DNA from: Triatoma infestans
Taxonomy: Eukaryota > Arthropoda > Insecta > Hemiptera > Reduviidae
Assembly (NCBI GenBank): GCA_011037195.1
Contig: JAAEAF010000213.1
Coordinates: forward strand, 335,458-399,457
DNA length: 64,000 nt
Reading direction: 5' to 3'
Below the pieces are notes generated by a model, which was not told the origin of the DNA, did not search any database, and saw only the letters and a list, made by a program, of their open reading frames with translations. The stretch's first letter is position 1, and each line of letters opens with the position of its first letter. The translations under genes were made by a program, and so were the position numbers. Positions 23,646 to 34,106 of the stretch are shown here, one piece after another.

Positions 23646-23870
23646 TCAGAGACATTTTCCGTGGTAGCCTGCTTCATTTTGTGGTCATCGACCGGTTTCG
23701 GGTTAGTGTGAAACTAAGTCTCTGTACGAGTCTGTGTTGGCACACTGTCTGAAGAACGCATCCTGAAGATGGACGAACGCCCGAAACCGGTCGATGACCA
23801 CAAAATGAAGCAGGCTACCACGGAAAATGTCTCTGATGCTTTCCAGCTCTGCGGAACCAACCACCACAAC
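23646..23870. mobile_element. hammerhead fold-back element, copy E
   Basis: A 225-bp unit flanked by a perfect 12-bp repeat GAAGTAAAAAGA (23634-23645 and 23871-23882). It begins TCAGAGACATTTTCCG and ends CAACCACCACAAC, so it lies in the opposite orientation to copies C and D. The left arm is internally deleted and has lost the ribozyme core. The + arm motif (23759-23796) keeps CTGAAGA, GAAA and GTC, but helix II has one A/C mismatch. Confidence 0.88.
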
Positions 23871-23882
23871 GAAGTAAAAAGA

Positions 23883-24644
23883 CTTTGATTTAGAAGTTTT
23901 ACAAGAGTTTAAAAATATCTTCTTGGTAAGTTTCAACACCTTCACAAAAATGGATTCTGTACCCCCTGAAAGCTCACTCCCCACCAAACCATAACGGCTC
24001 ACACCCTTCTTTCAATTTTACCAATCACTTCTTATACTTCTCTAGAGCTGTGTACATAAACCCTATCATTTCGGCGGTTAAAGTTTTTCTCTGCGCTGAA
24101 AATTTTTTTCGTCTCTAACAAAATCTATACATGAAGATATTTTTAACAGAACTTTAGATCTGCCCGGTAAAATTTGCTTTGAGCAGGTATAAGTTTTGCT
24201 TTGACCTGTGTTTCTCCTATAAGCGCCATCCATAGGTTGCTTGTAAACAGTCTCGACATACATCTTTCTAAGAAGCCCATCTCGTGAAGCATGATTTTTT
24301 TGTTTTCCGGGCTGCCACATTTTAATGTCTTTTTCTGTACGAGAACGACCGGAACAGGTACGGTCGCTAAAAGAAAGAGTCACACTGTACCTCTTAATGG
24401 TACGCCAAACAAAAATGTTTAATATCAACAGGGGGACGAGCTGAGTGTAGGAAGCTGCTTTGTTTCCATATGAAACGCTATTATAGCAATGCGGCTTTGT
24501 TTGCCACCCCTGTCCAGATTAATAAAATTTCTAAATTATTCATACTGACGCATTTATTTAAACCTTCTTTATAATAAAGAACAAATTGCAACTTACTAGA
24601 TAACTATGTATATATACACCTTTTATAGTTTGTAACTATATATA
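23883..24644. other. intergenic; one unassigned frame on - at 24078-24428
   Basis: The - frame of 116 codons at 24078-24428 is basic and Ser/Lys-rich. I do not recognise a domain, and no splice partner or conserved motif is evident. It stands out for length in AT-rich sequence but could be chance or a retroelement remnant. The rest of the stretch is unmatched. Confidence 0.25.
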
Positions 24645-24903
24645 TATCCGTAAGTACTTTCTTCAAATTCTGCAAGGGATATGAACTATCCATCCTGTAG
24701 GTTTTAGCCTAGCGACATATTCACTGTTTTTGTGGGAGTGACACAAAAAAAAAATAGGGAAGGGAATGGAATAGCTAAGTGGTTAGCGTACTGGACTCCC
24801 ACACGGAGGCCTGGATTCGAGTCCAGCGGTGCTACCCTTAGATTTTTTCTTCCTAGGAGCCTCTACAGCTCACTGTCCGGTGATGGATAGTGTTGTCTGC
24901 CAT
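24645..24903 (+). repeat. displaced copy of PTER exon/intron junction plus SINE
   Basis: From ATATCCGTAAGTACTTTC to GTTGTCTGCCA this is near-identical to 34255-34514, which spans the splice donor of the first recognised PTER exon, the start of its intron and the first part of a family A SINE. Only a few substitutions separate them. It stops abruptly inside the SINE and is followed by a TA microsatellite that hosts the BEL/Pao insertion. Confidence 0.85.
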
Positions 24904-24933
24904 TGAAATCTATATATATATATATATATACAA

Positions 24934-25534
24934 TGTTTAATATCGGGTCTACAAAACAGGGGGTGGACTGTATGTATTGTCTCCTGGCGTAACCAGGAGT
25001 TCCAAAGGGGGGTCTCGACAAGTCTGTATAATATGAGAAAAAGGTTGTGAGCACTCACCTTGCAAATCTTCTAAGCTGGCACGTACGGGGCAGCGTATAC
25101 CTGTTCAAACAGAGCAAATAGATCGATCTACAAGTCAGAATGAACCTTAAATATACCTGTTGCCCTGGAAGAAGCTGCAGGCAGGCGTCCTTGAGGTAAT
25201 CCCAGATGAAATATAATGTACTACAAATGAGTTTAACTGTAATAGCTAACACTGAATTTGGAGGGTCAACAAATTCCACTAAAATTAACTGGGTGCTTAT
25301 CTAAGCCGGGTGTCGGAATAAAACTCTACTCAATCACAGCGGGTCCGACATACAAAACAAAACTTATCAGCGGGTTGTTACTCTTAAAACAGAACTACAT
25401 TCACTGGGTGATAGTACGAATAGCACTTATCTAAACGGGTGTAACATTCAAAACCATGAGGAGTTCCCGCTTGGCGGCGCGGAGAGCCGGCGCGCCCGTA
25501 AAGTGGCGCAGCCGAACGGGGAAGTTCGTAAACA
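24934..25534 (-). repeat. BEL/Pao 3' LTR
   Basis: 601 bp, starting TGTTTAATATC and ending GTAAACA on +. It is near-identical to 32070-32667. Differences cluster near the GC-rich end (around 25410-25500). Confidence 0.93.
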
Positions 25535-25549
25535 TACCGCCCACCTTAA
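25535..25549 (-). promoter_or_regulatory. candidate polypurine tract of the BEL/Pao element
   Basis: On - the 15 nt before the 3' LTR read AAGGTGGGCGGTA-like, purine-rich and directly adjacent to the LTR, as expected for the plus-strand primer. Confidence 0.5.
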
Positions 25550-25696
25550 AAGCAATAGCTTTTAACAATACGGGTACTATGGATTAAGCGAGGGGTTCAA
25601 AGGAAGCGGGAGAGGGAGCGTAAATCCCTCTGCTGCGGGAGTGGTGAAAAGGGAAAAGGGATGGGATAGGGAAACGAGAGCCGGGAAGAGCAACGC

Positions 25697-28600
25697 TCAT
25701 TCCGCGGTAGGTAAGGGAATAAGGCGGCGCACTGGACGGGTGATAACACCGCTGCCAGTACGGACCGAGGCGACTCGGGAAACGTGATCGGGACCAGAGT
25801 GTAAGGCTACAATACGGCCAACGGGCCAATCGAGTGGAGCAGTGTTGGCGCATCGCACGTACACCACATCACCCACCACGGCATCAGAGCCAGGGCGGTG
25901 CCACTTCATCCGCTGGAGCATGGAGTTTAAGTACTCTCGCGACCAGCGCTTCCAAAATGTCTGGGCTGTACGGCGCAGTACTTGCCAGCGATGGCGAACA
26001 GAGGCTTCAGCGGGAATAGGGACCTCAGGCAGACAAAGCAATGAGGAGCCAATGAGAAAGTGTCCAGGGGTGAGGTATCCTGCGGACTCATTAGGGTCCG
26101 AGGCTATAGGAATTAGAGGCCGGCTGTTTAACACCGCTTCAATGCGGGCAAAGAGTGTGAAATATTCCTCTGCAGAATATGGGCGTTCGCCAGCGAGGCG
26201 CACAAGCAGGGTTTTGACTGACTTAACTCCGGCTTCCCAAAGTCCACCAAAGTGCGGTGCATATGGGGGGTTAAACTGCCAGGAAACGGCACGGTTACTC
26301 AGATGAGAGTCAATGACCGCTGAGGAGTCGCGTAGGAAATCATAAAGGGAGCGCAATTCTTTCGCGGCACCCACGAAGTTACGCCCACAGTCCGAATAAA
26401 TACAATTCGGCAAGCCACGCCGAGCTATAAAGCGGTCGAAAGCGGCTAAAAAACAGTCCGTGGACAGTGCAGAGGCAAATTCTAAATGCAGGGCCTTGGT
26501 GGCCGAGCACACGAATAAACATAAGTAGCCCTTCGTGGTTACATAAGAGCGAAGTGATGCACTGCGCGTCGGAAATGGACCTGCAAAATCCACACCAACG
26601 TGAGCAAACGGACGGGCGGCTGTAACTCGGTGCGCGGGTAAAGGGGCCATGACCGGTTGATAAGAATGAGCCCTGAAACGATGACAGGTCATGCAGCGAA
26701 AAATACACTTGCGAAGTAAACACCTCAGAGAAAGAATCCAGTACCTTTCGCGTATAGCTGGGAGCACGGTATTAGAACCAGAGTGCAGGTGTAAGATATG
26801 ATAATGCGTACAAATGAGCATCGATAAATGGGCCTGCTTTGGCAACAGCAGCGGGTGTTTCGAGCGAAACGGCAAAGAAGACTGCTGGAGTCTTCCGCCC
26901 ACCCTGACGAGTCCAGATTCGTCAAGGAAAGGGTTTAGGGTAGCCAAAGAGGGGGGTGCAGGTAACGAAGTGCGGAGCGCGTGTAGTAAATCAGTAAAGT
27001 AGTGAGCCTGGGTTAGGCGAACTAGGGTGAGCTCCGACTGCATGAGCTCGTCAGTGGTCAATGGGACGCGGAGAGGCCCGCGATCATGAAAATCGAGTCG
27101 AGTAATGCGAGTGAACCGAAGGATCCAGGCGAAAACTCGCTTAAGTAGGGTGAAAGAACTGAATCTACGTAGGGATTCCAGCAATGTGTCTGGGGAGGGG
27201 TCGATGACGCTCGCACGGTGCAGGGTAGCTATTAAATTAGTAGCTTCAGTAACAGAGGTAGGTTCAGGGTGCGTTACTGCAAACGGAGGGGGCCAGAACG
27301 CCTTGGATAAGGTCAAAAAAGAGGGGCCATGGAGCCACAAGGCCTGGGTTTCCTTCTTAGTGAAATTAGCGGGGGGTATTGCCCGAGTAGCTAAATCAGC
27401 AGGGTTCTGTGAAGTGGGCACGTAAGCCCAGTGAGAGTCTGGCACCAATTCCTGAACCAGAGACACTCGGTTGGCCACAAAGGTATGTAGACAATGAGGG
27501 GGGGTGTGAAGCCAGTGAAGGACATCACGGGAGTCCGAGTAAAATCGGGGACGACTGGACACACCAGAGAGGGCGGAAACGCCTGAGGCAACATATAGCC
27601 TGCTGAGTAAGACCGCAGCACACAATTCGAGTCTAGGAATTGACAGAGTTTTGAGAGGGGCAACGCGCGATTTAGCTATCCATAAGGTGGGGTAGACATG
27701 AGCGTCTTGGCGAAAAATTAAGTAAATAGAAGCGGCATAGGCCTGGGCCGACGCATCGCAAAATCCAACCACCTCAATAGGGAAGGACGCTGAGTGAGGT
27801 ACATAACGGGGAATGCAAATGTCAGTCACTAAAGGTAACTGGCGGATAATGGTTAGCGCGTTGCCAAGTAACGGCTCGTACAGGGGTTCATCCCAGGGCA
27901 ACTGGGCGACCCATAGCTGTTGCAATAAAATTTTTAAAGTGGAGGTCACAGGTGCCAGGTAACCTAGCGGGTCAAACACTCGCGCAATGTACGATAAAAT
28001 GGAACGTTTAGTGAGATCGCCATAAAAGGGGCATAGAGAAAATCTTAACACGTCCGAGTTAGGGTCCCATAGGATGCCCAAAATTGGAAAGGCGTGTTCG
28101 CCGGAGTCAAATGGAATGGCACAACACTCGGGTTGATTTCGCCACTTGGCCAATAAAGCAGGAGAATTTGAGGCCCATTTCTTGAGTCTAAACCCGCCCT
28201 TAATGAGTAGCTCTTCGAGCTGCTGGCGAAGTAACAAAGCTGTAGGGGCGTCCGGGGCTCCGGTAATCACATCATCGACGTAGGTGCATGTTTTAATGGC
28301 ATTGGAAGCTAAGGGGTACGTTCCCCCATGGTCTTGAACGAGCTGTAACAAAACACGTTGGGCCAAAAAGGCGGATGGCGTTAAGCCATATGTTACGGTA
28401 TTTAATTCCATTTCCTTGACCTCGCCTTTGGGGTCGGGGCGACACATAATGTGCTGGTGACATCGGTCTTGCGGGCGTATAAGAACCTGGCGGTACATTT
28501 TTTCAATGTCAGCCGTGAGGGCAATAGGGTTAAGCCTAAAAGAGAGTAGTATCGAACAAATGTCGCGCTGGAGCTTTGGGCCAGGTAGTAGGCGGTCGTT

Positions 28601-30961
28601 GAGTGACAGATAATTAATGTCCTTGGCGGAGGCGTTGAACACCACTCGCACACGAGCGGAGGCGGAGGGGCCCTTGGTCACCACATGATGAGGAATAATG
28701 TAGTCCACGAAAGTGTCAGCCTCAGTCATATGGTTCAACCGTAGGTATTCCTGCATAAATTTAGAATATTCTGTATGAAGTGTGGGTTTACTCCGTAACC
28801 GGCGCTCCAAATTATTTAGTGAGGCCCGTGGAGGAATGGCGTTAACGGCTAACGGGGGGCTTCCCTGCTTGAAGGGAAGTGCGACTATGTAACGACCCTC
28901 AGCGTCACGGGAGTGAGTTTCAAGGAAGTGTTGTTCCACCCAGACATCGGCAGGGTCAACATTACGATTATAGGGGACCTCTTCGATCTCCCAGAACTTC
29001 TGGAGTTGGCCAGCCAGATCGCAGGAAACATGGAGAGAAGTTAGGCGCATGTCAGGTTGCGCGGAGGCAAGGGCGCCTAGTATGACAATTCCGAAGTGAG
29101 TGGGAATGGCGGATAGGCCCTCCATATTCTGCACCGGGTCGCCTTGACATAACAGAAGTGGGAAGACTTCAGCTCCTAGGAGCATGTCCACGGGAGCGGG
29201 AGTTCCAAAATGCGGGTCCGCTAGAGGTAAGTGCGAGTACCGTTGAAGTAGCGACTGAGGTATAGAATGCGTGGGTAAGGAAGCTGCTATAGAAGGCAGC
29301 ACTAACGCGTGTACAGGGAGTTTAAAATTCTTAACGCGTGACTGAAGAGTGCAATTAATGAGTCCGGAGGCGGAAACCGGCGCGTTGCCAACCCCGGTGA
29401 CCTGAGCGCGTGTAGCGGCAGTGTGCAGTCCTAAAAAGGCCACACAAGATTGGGATATAGCAGAAATCTGTGAACCCGGGTCCAAGACAGCTCGGATAAC
29501 GTGTGAATTTCCCCAAGCGTCGGAGATGCTGGCGTTGAGGGTGCCCAACAATACCTGCGGCATACCAGTGTCATTGGCACTGAAAAAGCATGCCTGCTCG
29601 GGTTCTGCTGGTTTTACAGTGGGGGAAGGCGCTGCGGGTAGTGGAGCCTCAGGGGCTGAAGGGCGTTGAGAGGTGGGTGTGGGTTCGGAGTGCAGCAGGG
29701 TGTTATGCCGGTTAGACTGGCACACACGGCATAAAAATCGGGACTGACACTGGGAGCGTAAATGATTGCCTAGACAGTTGAAACAACGCCTTTTAGTACG
29801 AAGAAAGTCATATTTGCGGTCCAGAGATAAATTGGCAAACTGAGGGCAGACAGACAATACGTGTGGGGCGCGACATAAAATACAAACACTTGGAGGTGAT
29901 TTGGAACGGCTCTCCGTACGGGGTTTCACTTGAGTAGGGTTTGAGTTGAGCATAAAAATGCTACGCGAGGGTGTTTTAACTTCTTTAGCAAACTGGGAAC
30001 TACGAGTAGAGGGTGTAGGGTGAGGAGACAGTTCCATGGTTTGCACCTGCTGAACTACAAAGTCAATAAGGTTTTGGAATGTGGGTATTCCTGAAGTGGC
30101 CATTCGATCTTCGAACTTACGGGTAATGTCTGCATTTAAATTTCGAAGCGCTAGGGAGAATAATAAAAAATCAGTTAAATCGTCCAAATTCATGGCCTTA
30201 AGGGCACTAACTGAGCTCCTATGTGTGTTAAGGAAGTCCTTCAAATGGGACAGAGAAGATGAGGATTGTTTTTTAAAGAGGTCGAGTTTTGAAAAATACA
30301 TGGAAGCTATTCTACGTGGATTGGCATACCGAGATATCAGAGCTTGGTATGCTACCTGATAATTTTCGCCAGTTAATGGTAAGCCAGAAATGACAGAGGC
30401 GGCTTCGCCTTTCAGAGCGGTTTTAAGATATTGGAACCGCTGGGTGTCATTAATGCCTGGAGCTTGGTGTATCAATGACGTAAATAACGAGAAGAATTCC
30501 GGCCAAGCTTGTACATTTCCGTCAAACTGGGGAATCCGGATTTTCTCCAGCGGGTTGAAATGGCTAGTGGAAGCGCCTTGAGGTGTTGAAACAGTGGCCG
30601 AAGGAGGCGCAGGCTCTTGCTTTTTAAGAGCTAAGTAGAGACATTCGATTTGGATTGTCAAATCACGAAATGAGTTCCGAACTTGGCGCGTTTCGATTTG
30701 ATCCTCCTTCTTTAAGACGACATTGAGGTCTAATAATTTCGACTGAACAATCTTAAATTCCTGAGCGAGCGGTTCCAACCGGGAGACATATGCTTGAAGA
30801 GCTGTTAGTTGTGAAATATCAAAATCTTTGACGATTTGGTATATGGATGACGCATCAGCGAAAATGTCCTCCCGCTCCGCCACCAAACGCTGAGCCGACT
30901 GCAGTACTTGGGAGTAATCGCGGGACGATTCGCTTTTGACCGATACTTGTTCCTTAGGCAT
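25697..30961 (-). CDS. BEL/Pao gag-pol polyprotein, intact frame
   Basis: 1754 codons without a stop. Domains by approximate residue: N-terminal helical gag region 1-120; DUF1759-type gag core about 140-300; CCHC-like zinc knuckles about 365-420 (CFNCLGNH); DUF1758 retropepsin-like protease with active-site DPGSQ near 492; Pao-type RT with VFNAS near 767 and YVDD at about 894; RNase H beginning near FCDAS at about 1068; integrase with an HH/CC zinc site about 1390-1425 and DDE core blocks near 1457 (VDFAGP), 1520 (SDCGRNF) and about 1560 (GGLWEAG); C-terminal DUF5641 about 1640-1745. It makes the particle, protease, replication and insertion enzymes of the element. The uninterrupted frame suggests it may still be functional. 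The many shorter frames on the opposite strand are shadows. Confidence 0.95.
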   Translation of the reverse strand: MPKEQVSVKSESSRDYSQVLQSAQRLVAEREDIFADASSIYQIVKDFDISQLTALQAYVSRLEPLAQEFKIVQSKLLDLNVVLKKEDQIETRQVRNSFRDLTIQIECLYLALKKQEPAPPSATVSTPQGASTSHFNPLEKIRIPQFDGNVQAWPEFFSLFTSLIHQAPGINDTQRFQYLKTALKGEAASVISGLPLTGENYQVAYQALISRYANPRRIASMYFSKLDLFKKQSSSSLSHLKDFLNTHRSSVSALKAMNLDDLTDFLLFSLALRNLNADITRKFEDRMATSGIPTFQNLIDFVVQQVQTMELSPHPTPSTRSSQFAKEVKTPSRSIFMLNSNPTQVKPRTESRSKSPPSVCILCRAPHVLSVCPQFANLSLDRKYDFLRTKRRCFNCLGNHLRSQCQSRFLCRVCQSNRHNTLLHSEPTPTSQRPSAPEAPLPAAPSPTVKPAEPEQACFFSANDTGMPQVLLGTLNASISDAWGNSHVIRAVLDPGSQISAISQSCVAFLGLHTAATRAQVTGVGNAPVSASGLINCTLQSRVKNFKLPVHALVLPSIAASLPTHSIPQSLLQRYSHLPLADPHFGTPAPVDMLLGAEVFPLLLCQGDPVQNMEGLSAIPTHFGIVILGALASAQPDMRLTSLHVSCDLAGQLQKFWEIEEVPYNRNVDPADVWVEQHFLETHSRDAEGRYIVALPFKQGSPPLAVNAIPPRASLNNLERRLRSKPTLHTEYSKFMQEYLRLNHMTEADTFVDYIIPHHVVTKGPSASARVRVVFNASAKDINYLSLNDRLLPGPKLQRDICSILLSFRLNPIALTADIEKMYRQVLIRPQDRCHQHIMCRPDPKGEVKEMELNTVTYGLTPSAFLAQRVLLQLVQDHGGTYPLASNAIKTCTYVDDVITGAPDAPTALLLRQQLEELLIKGGFRLKKWASNSPALLAKWRNQPECCAIPFDSGEHAFPILGILWDPNSDVLRFSLCPFYGDLTKRSILSYIARVFDPLGYLAPVTSTLKILLQQLWVAQLPWDEPLYEPLLGNALTIIRQLPLVTDICIPRYVPHSASFPIEVVGFCDASAQAYAASIYLIFRQDAHVYPTLWIAKSRVAPLKTLSIPRLELCAAVLLSRLYVASGVSALSGVSSRPRFYSDSRDVLHWLHTPPHCLHTFVANRVSLVQELVPDSHWAYVPTSQNPADLATRAIPPANFTKKETQALWLHGPSFLTLSKAFWPPPFAVTHPEPTSVTEATNLIATLHRASVIDPSPDTLLESLRRFSSFTLLKRVFAWILRFTRITRLDFHDRGPLRVPLTTDELMQSELTLVRLTQAHYFTDLLHALRTSLPAPPSLATLNPFLDESGLVRVGGRLQQSSLPFRSKHPLLLPKQAHLSMLICTHYHILHLHSGSNTVLPAIRERYWILSLRCLLRKCIFRCMTCHRFRAHSYQPVMAPLPAHRVTAARPFAHVGVDFAGPFPTRSASLRSYVTTKGYLCLFVCSATKALHLEFASALSTDCFLAAFDRFIARRGLPNCIYSDCGRNFVGAAKELRSLYDFLRDSSAVIDSHLSNRAVSWQFNPPYAPHFGGLWEAGVKSVKTLLVRLAGERPYSAEEYFTLFARIEAVLNSRPLIPIASDPNESAGYLTPGHFLIGSSLLCLPEVPIPAEASVRHRWQVLRRTAQTFWKRWSREYLNSMLQRMKWHRPGSDAVVGDVVYVRCANTAPLDWPVGRIVALHSGPDHVSRVASVRTGSGVITRPVRRLIPLPTAE

Positions 30962-32069
30962 TCTGGAAGGGTTAGGATGAATGAGGGTTGAACAATACGA
31001 GGAACGAATGGAGTTGAATTAGCAAATTCAATTCGAGTCAGAATGGAAATTGATTTGAACTGGGGAATTTTAAATAGAAATCATAAACTGTAGCGGTATC
31101 CAAATACACTTTTAAAAATGAAGAGTTGCAGCTGAAAATAAAATTAAACTACGAAGTGTTAATGTGCGAGGAGCAAATTCCTTCAGCACAAGTACCGGAG
31201 AAGTTAATAATTTAACCGGTGCTACTTTAATAATTCGGGAGTTAAAGAACAATCAAAAGTCAACCACTTAATATTGTTCTCAATTAGAATAAAATAAATA
31301 GTTCAAAGAAATTAACTGTAATTAAATTACGTAAAAATAATCCGTAATAGTGAACAGAATAAGGAAACAAAATGAGTTTAAAATGTCCAGCTGTTTATAG
31401 ACGATAAAGTTTTAATAAGATTAAGGGGGATTTAAACGTGTTTACGGAAATTACCAATTGGTAAACAAGAGAATATATCTGTTGGTAAACAAACGAGTAG
31501 GTGTGCGCTCGACCTGTGTGAGACGTGGGAATTAACGTGTATGAGTTGTTAGCAAAGCTCACTAGATAGCAGTGTAGGAGGTTGAAATTTGAAGTTCGCG
31601 GCTTTTTTATGGAGATCGTACCAACGCGCCCAAAGTTGAGAGCGGCTTCAAAAATCAAACCAGTGAAGAATAATTGAATTTGTACTTTACACCCTCTTCT
31701 ACTTTGCACACAGAAAATCAACAAATAACTCTATTTTTAGACCAAACGAATACAAACTTGTACTCAACTTTGCAAGATTTGTCGTTTTTAAGACTTTACA
31801 ATTTACTTATGAATAAAACTTTAATTATGTGAATTTCGAATTTCTGGATTGAAATTTGAAAATTAATGAATAGAATAGTTGAGAATGACAATAGGGTAAT
31901 TACTCAAATTGTTTCGAGTAAATTTAATTGAAATTACTTCCTTTTCAATAAATTTGGGTATAATTTAATTTAAATTGGGTTCAAAATTTGCAAAATTAGA
32001 CTTCTGGGATTTTCGTATTCTACAAAATTATACAAAACCGTACGAAATTCGGTTCGGTATGACCATTTA
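30962..32069 (-). other. BEL/Pao 5' leader
   Basis: About 1.1 kb between the 5' LTR and the gag-pol start, with no long frame of its own in the sense direction. A candidate primer-binding site on - starts TGGTCATACCGAAC a few nt inside the LTR edge (about 32052-32066); the tRNA could not be assigned. Confidence 0.6.
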
Positions 32070-32667
32070 TGTTTAATATCGGGTCTACAAAACAGGGGGT
32101 GGACTGTATGTATTGTCTCCTGGCGTAACCAGGAGTTCCAAAGGGAGGTCTCGACAATTCTGTATAATATGAGAAAAAGGTTGTGAGCACTCACCTTGCA
32201 AATCTTCTAAGCTGGCACGTACGGGGCAGCGTATACCTGTTCAAACAGAGCAAATAGATCGATCTACAAGTCAGAATGAACCTTAAATATACCTGTTGCC
32301 CTGGAAGAAGCTGCAGGCAGGCGTCCTTGAGGTAATCCCAGATGAAATATAATGTACTACAAATGAGTTTAACTGTAATAGCTAACACTGAATTTGGAGG
32401 GTCAACAAATTCCACTAAAATTAACTGGGTGCTTATCTAAGCCGGGTGTCGGAATAAAACTCTACTCAATCACAGCGGGTCCGACATACAAAACAAAACT
32501 TATCAGCGGGTTGTTACTCTTAAAACAGAACTACATTCACTGGGTGACAGCACGAATAGCACTTAACTGACCGGGTGTAACATTCAAACCATAGGAGTTC
32601 CCGCTTGGCGGCGCGGAGAGCCGGCGCGCCGTAAAGTGGCGCAGCCGAACGGGGAAGTTCGTAAACA
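32070..32667 (-). repeat. BEL/Pao 5' LTR
   Basis: 598 bp, same ends as the other LTR. As the 5' LTR on the - strand it should carry the element promoter. It is flanked on its outer side by the TACAA target duplication. Confidence 0.93.
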
Positions 32668-32699
32668 TACAACCTTTGTATAACCTTGATTGAACTTTT

Positions 32700-33905
32700 G
32701 TATAAAAAAAAAATCTGGTGTGAAACATTCAGACGACTTTCTCTTACTGCAATTAACAGAATTATAACTGACAATTTTTCTTCAAACTTACAATTTGTAT
32801 TAAATGTTTCTTGACTTCATTTTGTTTCAAGGGAAGAATCTAAATTTAATAAAATGACTTGTTTGATGAAAGCATAACTTCCCCTTTCCCCCTATTTCTT
32901 CTAACTTCTTTAAATGAACTTTCTCAGAAAACAATTTTAAACAAAATCTATAGGTCCCTGTATTCATAATTGGTGTAACAAGTTTAAAGAAGTCCGTCGG
33001 TGTTCTGGTGAAAAACACAGAAAACTGAAAAAACTGATCAGTAAAAACCCACTTCCGGTCAACCTATTTTTGGCAGCTTCTTTAAACTAGGAATTTTGAC
33101 AAAATATTTAATTTTAATTAATATAATCTAGATAATAGAATTGTATAATAAATGGAAATAGCACTTTATGAGAAAACATAACCCCATCCGTCTCCCAAAA
33201 GCTGCCTTTCTTCGAACTTTCCCAGAAAAGTGCTATCTAAACAAGAATTACAGATCTTATTATGAGTAAATTGACATAACAAGTTTAAAGAAAACAGCTA
33301 AAAAGTGAAGAAAAAAAATCATCCAGTAAAGTATACTTCCGGGCGAGGAATTTTGATAGATAACTTATTGTTGTATCCCATGGTGATACCTAACGGAATA
33401 TCAAGTTTGAAATTTCTGCGATGTTTAGTTTTTGAGCTATATGCTGCTGTTCACATAAGGTTAATAGCGGTCTAATAACAAGGCATTGCAGGCTGAATAT
33501 GCACATGTTCAAACTCCTACTTACCTAGACAACGCGCTATGCCGATTCTGCAAGATTGAGGAAGCCGGCCTGATAAGGATTAGGTTTCTTCAACTGGGAA
33601 TAAGTAGTCGCGAAGCCAGGAGCCACTTTCAGCCTTGCTAGGCCTGATCAAGAGTGCGAAGCTGAGGGATGTGCTAAAACCCCAGGGGATCCACAAGATA
33701 CCTCTCAGTGTAGGCCGCGGTTGAACGAGGCTCGCCTCCCCTTTTGTCAATCTAATCTATGCTGTTCATACACATACACACACACACCATTTTCTAAAAA
33801 CCACTTTTTTGGACTCAGGGGGCCTCAAAACTTGTATTTCCAGTGAAAATTCGATATCGAAAATGCGACACGAATAAAATACTCCCTCTTATTAGAAGTA
33901 AGAGA
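32700..33905 (+). repeat. dispersed repeat with TTTCTCTTAC-type ends (copy 3)
   Basis: Starts near CTGGTGTGAAACATTC, ACTTTCTCTTACTGC and ends near CTTATTAGAAGTAAGAGA. It includes the CACACACACACACCATTTTC tract and GGACTCAGGGGGCCTC shared with other copies. It is interrupted at about 33455-33765 by a LINE 3' fragment. Confidence 0.5.
33455..33765 (+). pseudogene. LINE 3'-end fragment (zinc-finger-like tail)
   Basis: Frame text on + reads TYLDNALCRFCKIEEAG then LGISSREARSHFQP, resembling the CRFC-type C-terminal segment after RNase H of R1/Jockey-like LINEs. It is GC-richer than its surroundings. The word ATGCTG..TTCA flanks both sides, suggesting a target duplication in the host repeat. Confidence 0.5.
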
Positions 33906-34106
33906 TAGTGATAATAATAATAAACTTACATATTCTGAAAAATTCATACTCGATTGAAAATGATCTTCATTTAGTATTTAAATTGAAAAAGTTCACATTT
34001 TTATATAGGATATCTTTTTATATAGAATTATCTTTATAGAATATCAAGTAAACTTCTAACAGCTAAAAATATAATAATCTTTAAGATTAATTATTTTTAG
34101 TTTTAG

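Larger units (their letters stand above)
24934..32667 (-). mobile_element. complete BEL/Pao LTR retrotransposon
   Basis: A 7734-bp element on -, with LTRs 24934-25534 and 32070-32667 (TG...CA ends, roughly ten differences by eye), a 5-bp target duplication TACAA (24929-24933 and 32668-32672), a leader of about 1.1 kb and one open gag-pol frame. Structure and coding integrity suggest recent insertion. It landed in a TA-rich microsatellite between the ZC3H18-like and PTER genes. No env-like third frame was seen. Confidence 0.95.

Noticed and set aside
24757..24835. tRNA gene-like A and B boxes
   Set aside because: Same sequence as the head of SINE family A at 34361; it lacks a foldable acceptor stem and continues into the SINE body.
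25834..30581. Several + strand frames of 60-154 codons across the BEL/Pao element
   Set aside because: All are antisense to the intact gag-pol frame and show no domain signature.
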